Assembly: GCA_016935955.1 (NCBI GenBank)
Contig: JAFGPY010000250.1
Location: forward strand, 1 to 10,517
DNA from: Planctomycetota bacterium
GTDB taxonomy: Bacteria > Planctomycetota > Phycisphaerae > FEN-1346 > JAACEH01
Length of the DNA stretch: 10,517 nucleotides
Reading direction: 5' to 3'
Shown: positions 7,601 through 10,517 of the stretch, piece after piece
How positions within the stretch are numbered: the stretch's first letter is position 1
How the letters are laid out: every line of letters begins with the position of its first letter
The notes under the pieces: model-generated
What the model was told of the DNA's origin: nothing
What the model saw: only the letters and a program-made list of their open reading frames with translations
The model's database searches: none
Made by a program: the position numbers and the translations under genes

Positions 7601-8236
7601 GCGCCGGCCGGCGTCGCGAGCGTCTACGAGCATCGCCAGGCGATGCTCGCCAAGCGGCAGGCCGAGCAGGAGGCCGCCATGCGGAAAGCCGAGAACGAGG
7701 CCAAGGCCCGCACAGCCGTCCGCGAGGCCGAGGCCAAGGCCAATCCCGCCCCGGCCGGGACGATGATCGTCGTGCAGGCTGAGGATTTCACGGGGCAGGG
7801 CGGCGGCAACGTGGGCATCAGCGACAAGAAGCGCGAGGCTATCGGCAAGGCCTTCGCCTCGTGGGACGCCGTCGGACACTGGCTCGAATGGACCGTGGAG
7901 GCTCCGGCCGACGGGTACTACAACCTGACGGCCTGCTTCTGTACGGCCCTGGCTCTTTGTGAACGCCAGCTGAAGGTCAACGGCGAAGTGCAGGAGCCGT
8001 TCGCGCCGCTCGTTTTCCCGACCACCGGCGGTTGGGCTAACGGGTCGGACGACTGGCGACTCTACACGGCCCCGAATCCAGTGGCCGACCACCCGTTGCT
8101 CATCAAGCTCAAGAGGGGGGAGAACGTCATCCGCCTGACCAACACGAACGGCCGCGGCGTGAACATGGACTACCTGGTCATCCACAGTCCCGACGTGAAG
8201 GTCACGCGGGAGATGGTCGCCGAGAAGGCGCGCTGA
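4673..8236 (+). CDS. Secreted heparinase II/III-like polysaccharide lyase with C-terminal carbohydrate-binding-like domain
   Basis: This is a 1187-residue exported enzyme predicted to cleave an acidic polysaccharide by beta-elimination. Residues 1-20 are a signal peptide with a cleavage site AVA|QE. Residues 22 to about 190 look like a beta-sandwich, possibly F5/8-discoidin-like. Residues ~225-560 form an alginate-lyase/heparinase-type helical toroid with N397-W398 and the WTEGAMGY motif (E454, Y459), expected substrate-binding and catalytic positions. Residues ~585-980 are the heparinase II/III-like beta domain, carrying SHGHPDKLNVDLWAFGDR from 607 with the likely catalytic or metal-site histidines H608 and H610. 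A charged Ala/Glu/Arg/Lys helix (985-1024) links to a C-terminal jelly roll (1031-1180) starting MIVVQAEDF, as in CBM6/CBM35-like modules. GGGGAG at 4661-4666, six bases upstream, supports the start. Substrate (alginate, heparin-like or other uronate glycan) cannot be told. Confidence 0.88.
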   Translation: MRAFLIAAVSLIAIMSSAVAQETGDGLYNVSLTTLGATAKGSGANFNKDWPAINALQPGDRGGGTIFNPFDKARIDIRLVVPVDIKAIEIVGLDYRGTKQVSGVDIYIEGKRVKHADLPEQPGKPFRVPVEGRGQHITLAGTGSHPIRTLADGKKGPDWGGFARIRVLSTTNVAEMMKDVDQYQIAPSANSISPTSGSAAVGETAVYGQPRQTEGHPCTIWDKEDIEHYQAMLKTSTVLNEQYEGLAAAMDTRMTQPLGVPEPVKDADGNWAHVSATVNGGTHNQLALDIANLGAVYALSGDQKYGEFCKKLLLAYADVYDKYTPGNRPGFTHDVGKCFDQRLGDATWLIQVARGYDLIYNLPSITEAERKHIEDDLLKAAAKFIAANRATMISATNWSAISTCSVLITGYATDDQELIDLAMYGTKGTKEKPTGGVTLHFSEKSIDADGMWTEGAMGYQFMALEALVADAEILWHHGIDMYRHRDAAFKRLFDSPLQYSYPDLKTPAIHDSGHGSIVGHESFLYEFAYRRYRDPKYLLILNQAGMHLDAQFQQFPVSVLYDRDPNEKVAAVEWKSVNFFGVGYGVLRNTDEQGTVSLLLDYGPNRSHGHPDKLNVDLWAFGDRLIPDPGSIWYEQPLYRRWYHPTLAHNTLCVDELEQRACGADQLVYGPADSMSIQRARTNEAYSGIMMDRAVFLTPDYMADLFGAFARLPRKMDLCWHIRGEFSSDLKLEPTKLPEPRENGYCELDNLRHTTTDQPWSAAVTRDGNVARFVAAGGAETEVIVGDGHLGLERPPTILQRRMVDSTLYGNAVDFSGSEGGFVKGVACGGSLKDGYGLLTVQTSRGDDLCFASYRPGAYTAGGLTTDAQQAYVLRRGDAVQAAYLGGGTTLKIGDVAIERDSVGLAYVEQAETGAFVVGNPSPEKAVVTLTLPAAKGMQAYSLDVEGKRTGKLAVDGAAGGASLGIPMGPVSRVELAPAGVASVYEHRQAMLAKRQAEQEAAMRKAENEAKARTAVREAEAKANPAPAGTMIVVQAEDFTGQGGGNVGISDKKREAIGKAFASWDAVGHWLEWTVEAPADGYYNLTACFCTALALCERQLKVNGEVQEPFAPLVFPTTGGWANGSDDWRLYTAPNPVADHPLLIKLKRGENVIRLTNTNGRGVNMDYLVIHSPDVKVTREMVAEKAR

Positions 8237-8285
8237 GACCCGTCCCGCCGGGACGCGTTGACGTGACGCCGAACGTGAACGTATC

Positions 8286-8325
8286 AAGGGCCGCTCGTCC
8301 TGCCGACGGGCGGCCCTTGTTCTTG
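8286..8325 (+). terminator. Intrinsic terminator after the lyase gene
   Basis: A 14-bp stem, AAGGGCCGCTCGTC (8286-8299) with GACGGGCGGCCCTT (8305-8318), contains one G-T wobble and a 5-nt loop. It is followed by GTTCTTGT, a modest T-run. It lies 50 bases after the lyase stop. A smaller hairpin CGTCCC-GCC-GGGACG (8241-8255) sits between the stop and this stem. Confidence 0.75.
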
Positions 8326-8368
8326 TGACTGGAAGCCGGGCGGCTCAGCTGCTTCTCCGCCATACAGG

Positions 8369-8388
8369 GGGCACGGCCTGCCGTGCCC
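8369..8388. repeat. Palindrome GGGCACGGC-CT-GCCGTGCCC (copy 2)
   Basis: The 9-bp arms are identical to those at 858-877; only the two central bases differ. It lies in the gap between the convergent lyase and pyrC genes, 12 bases before another palindrome. There is no T-run on either side, so a plain intrinsic terminator is unlikely. Confidence 0.75.
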
Positions 8389-8400
8389 GAGACCGGGTGG

Positions 8401-8424
8401 CATGGCCACGCTTGCGTGGCCATG
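8401..8424. repeat. Palindrome with 11-bp arms CATGGCCACGC / GCGTGGCCATG
   Basis: Two perfect 11-bp arms surround the central bases TT. On the plus strand it is followed by ATCTTTTA, so it could act as a back-up plus-strand terminator. For pyrC on the minus strand there is no T-run after it. Its size and 2-nt centre match the neighbouring GGGCACGGC palindrome, which suggests related dispersed elements. Confidence 0.7.
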
Positions 8425-8455
8425 ATCTTTTAGCTTGTCGCGGATGAATTGTCGC

Positions 8456-9739
8456 CTAGTCGAGCCGATACTTGATCTGCCCGCCGACGATTGTGGCCGT
8501 CGCGCGGCCGTGGACCTGCCAGCCGTCGAAGGGGCAATTGCGGCTCTTGGATTCGAACTCCTCGGCGTTGATGGTCCACTGGAGGTCGGGGTTGATCACT
8601 GTGACGTCCGCGACCGATCCGACGCCGAGCGTCCCGCGATCGAGGCCCAGGATGCGGGCCGGCTTCAGCGACATCGTGGCGACCAGTTCCGGCCAGGAGA
8701 GCACGCCCGTGTCGATCAACTCGCGGATCACCACCGGCAACGTGGACTCCAGCCCGATGACGCCGAACGGGGCATAGGCGAACTCGACGTCCTTCTCCTC
8801 CTGCTCGTGCGGCGCGTGGTCGCTGGCGATGCAGTCGATCGTGCCGTCCTTGAGCCCCTGCTTCAGGGCCGCGATGTCTTCGGCCGTCCTCAGCGGCGGG
8901 TTCATCTTGTATCTCGAGTCGAACCCGCGGACGCACTCGTCGGTCAGCGACAGGTGATGCGGGGTGACCTCGGCGGTCACCGCGCAGCCGCCGGCCTTGG
9001 CCTGGCGGATGATCTCGACGCTGCCGGCCGTCGAGACGTGGGCGATGTGCAGCCGCGCGCCGCTCATGGCCGCAAGGCGAATATCCCGGGCCACGACCAC
9101 TTCCTCGGCGGCCGCTGGAATGCCCGGCAAGCCCAGCCAGGCCGAGACTTTGCCGGCGTGCATGACGCCGGTGCCGGCCAGCGACTTGTCCTCGGCGTGT
9201 GAGATCAGCGGCTTGTCAAACATCCTGGCGTAGGTCATGCAGCGACGCAGCACGCCGCTATTGGCCACGCTGGAGCCGTCGTCGGTGAAGGCCACGGCCC
9301 CGGCGCGAACCATCTGGCCCATCTCGGCCATGTGCTCGCCCTGGCGGCCCACGGTGATGGCCCCGATGGGCAGAATGTGAGCCCGGCCGGCCGCCTTGCC
9401 GCGGCGAATGACGAACGTCACCGCCCCCTCATTGTCGACGCACGGGTCCGTGTTCGGCATGGCGCACACGGTGGTGAAGCCGCCGGCCACGGCCGCCCGG
9501 CTGCCGCTGGCGATCGTTTCCACGTGTTCGCTGCCCGGTTCCCGCAGGTGAACGTGCATGTCGATCAGGCCCGGCACGACCAGGCAACCCGCGGCGTCGA
9601 TCGTGCGCGCGGGCGTCGGTGCATCGATCGACGGAGCGATGCGGCTGATGCAGCCGTCCTCGACCAGCACGTCCGCCTCGCGGTCCAACGCGTTGGCCGG
9701 GTCGACCACTCGACCGCCCTTGATCAGGATGGCCTCCAT
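8456..9739 (-). CDS. pyrC: Dihydroorotase, class I
   Basis: PyrC reversibly cyclises N-carbamoyl-aspartate to dihydroorotate in the cytoplasm, step three of pyrimidine synthesis. The 427-residue protein is a metal-dependent amidohydrolase barrel. Metal ligands expected for the class are visible: H62 and H64 in HVHLREPG, D153 in FTDDG, H181 in SHAED, H234 in HVSTA and D307 in SDHAPH. R66 and N96 (MPNTDP) are the usual substrate contacts. An Asp at 153 in place of a carboxylated Lys, together with length, points to the bacterial class I type found with pyrB in, for example, Aquifex and Bacillus. All ligands are present, so it should be active rather than a pseudo-DHOase. It starts four bases after the pyrB stop; the purine-rich GAGAAGGGGAAG at the pyrB end serves as ribosome site. 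Allantoinase or hydantoinase is unlikely given the pyrB neighbour. Confidence 0.96.
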   Translation of the reverse strand: MEAILIKGGRVVDPANALDREADVLVEDGCISRIAPSIDAPTPARTIDAAGCLVVPGLIDMHVHLREPGSEHVETIASGSRAAVAGGFTTVCAMPNTDPCVDNEGAVTFVIRRGKAAGRAHILPIGAITVGRQGEHMAEMGQMVRAGAVAFTDDGSSVANSGVLRRCMTYARMFDKPLISHAEDKSLAGTGVMHAGKVSAWLGLPGIPAAAEEVVVARDIRLAAMSGARLHIAHVSTAGSVEIIRQAKAGGCAVTAEVTPHHLSLTDECVRGFDSRYKMNPPLRTAEDIAALKQGLKDGTIDCIASDHAPHEQEEKDVEFAYAPFGVIGLESTLPVVIRELIDTGVLSWPELVATMSLKPARILGLDRGTLGVGSVADVTVINPDLQWTINAEEFESKSRNCPFDGWQVHGRATATIVGGQIKYRLD

Positions 9740-9743
9740 GCGG

Positions 9744-10517
9744 CTACTTCCCCTTCTCCGGTTTGGCGCCGGCCACCAGGTACATGACCGCCATCCGAAC
9801 GGCCACGCCGTTGGTCACCTGTTGCAGGATGGCGCTGTGCGGCCCGTCGGCCACGTCGCTCGTGATCTCCACCCCGCGGTTGATCGGGCCGGGATGCATG
9901 ATCAGCACGTCCTTCTTGCAGCGGGCCAGCCGCTCGGCGTTCATGCCGAACAGCCGGCTGTACTCGCGAATGCTCGGGAAACTGTTGGCTCCTTGCCGCT
10001 CGCGCTGGATGCGGAGCAGGTTGATCACATCCATCTCCGGCAGCACGCTGTCGAGGTCGTAGCAGAGCTTGCAGTTGTCGCCTGCCAGGCCGCCGGGCAA
10101 CTGCGTCGGCGGCCCCACCAGCGTCACCTCGGCGCCGAGCTTGGTCAGGCCCCAGATATTGCTGCGGGCCACGCGGCTGTGGCTGACGTCGCCGACGATG
10201 GCCACCTTCAGGCCCTCGACCTTGCCCTTGGCCTCGCGGATCGTGAAGATGTCGAGCAGGCCCTGCGTCGGATGCTCGTGCGCTCCGTCTCCGGCGTTGA
10301 CGACGCAGGCGTGCGTGTGCTGGGCCAGCATCTGCGGCGCGCCGGCCGCCGAGTGGCGGATGACGAAGATGTCCACGCCCATGGCCTCGATGTTGCGGCC
10401 GGTGTCGATCAGCGTTTCGCCCTTCTTGACGCTGCTTGCTTCGCTGTGGAACTCGAGAATGTCGGCACTAAGTCGCTGGGCCGCCAGATTGAAGCTCATG
10501 CTCGTCCGCGTCGAGGG
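9744..10517 (-). CDS. pyrB: Aspartate carbamoyltransferase catalytic chain, N-terminus outside window
   Basis: PyrB condenses carbamoyl phosphate with aspartate, the committed step of UMP synthesis. The frame stays open to the right edge: the six codons at 10500-10517 read PSTRTS directly before the ATG at 10499, so that Met is internal and about 45-50 N-terminal residues are missing. The visible 257 residues carry the family landmarks: the carbamoyl-phosphate loop STRT, SSVKKGET (the loop donated to the neighbouring subunit), VIRH, HEHPTQ, GDVSHSRVARS, LRIQRERQ and HPGPINRGVE near the C-terminus. HPTQ and the SVKKGET loop separate it from ornithine carbamoyltransferase. It is the upstream gene of a pyrB-pyrC operon. 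No regulatory chain gene (pyrI) is seen in the window. Confidence 0.96.
   Translation of the reverse strand, partial: PSTRTSMSFNLAAQRLSADILEFHSEASSVKKGETLIDTGRNIEAMGVDIFVIRHSAAGAPQMLAQHTHACVVNAGDGAHEHPTQGLLDIFTIREAKGKVEGLKVAIVGDVSHSRVARSNIWGLTKLGAEVTLVGPPTQLPGGLAGDNCKLCYDLDSVLPEMDVINLLRIQRERQGANSFPSIREYSRLFGMNAERLARCKKDVLIMHPGPINRGVEITSDVADGPHSAILQQVTNGVAVRMAVMYLVAGAKPEKGK

Noticed and set aside
8435..9202. Plus-strand open frame of 255 codons opposite pyrC
   Set aside because: pyrC has all catalytic motifs on the minus strand; the plus frame is its complement shadow.
9744..10499. pyrB starting at the ATG at 10499
   Set aside because: That Met is within the conserved STRT-x-MSF motif; in-frame codons for PSTRTS precede it up to the window edge, so the true start lies outside.

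Overview
The window is GC-rich and gene-dense, with mostly monocistronic genes. It mixes housekeeping nucleotide-biosynthesis genes with large secreted polysaccharide-degrading proteins. A heparinase II/III-like lyase, a DUF4091/DUF6067-style glycoside-hydrolase tail, a membrane-anchored TPR protein, a lone PilZ protein and intergenic palindromes together suggest a planctomycete-type bacterium, perhaps Phycisphaerae. That placement is inference from gene content and style; no rRNA or other marker here proves it.

Layout, left to right. (1) Bases 1-512 carry the 3' end of a plus-strand gene, probably a glycoside-hydrolase-like protein. (2) A tRNA-Thr(CGU) lies on the minus strand (582-656) with its own promoter at 691-718. 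(3) A 400-base gene-free stretch (657-1056) contains a cluster of near-perfect palindromes and then a consensus sigma70-type promoter. (4) A 499-aa membrane-anchored TPR protein with a Pro/Glu-rich tail follows (1057-2556). (5) purD (2655-3929) has its own promoter. (6) A 112-aa PilZ protein (4127-4465) has its own promoter and an intrinsic terminator at 4513-4546. (7) A 1187-aa secreted polysaccharide lyase (4673-8236) ends at a terminator hairpin (8286-8325). (8) A convergent intergenic region holds two more palindromes (8369-8424). (9) A minus-strand pyrB-pyrC operon fills 8456-10517, with pyrB cut by the window edge.

The genes do not form one pathway. purD makes glycinamide ribonucleotide for purine synthesis, and pyrB/pyrC catalyse the second and third steps of de novo UMP synthesis. 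The lyase and the partial glycoside-hydrolase-like protein point to breakdown of complex, probably acidic, polysaccharides outside the cytoplasm. The PilZ protein implies cyclic-di-GMP signalling.

I see no defence island, CRISPR array, prophage, transposase or obvious new multi-gene system. The most distinctive non-genic signal is the set of GC-rich palindromes. One of them, arm GGGCACGGC, occurs with identical arms in two intergenic regions 7.5 kb apart, which suggests a dispersed repeat family.
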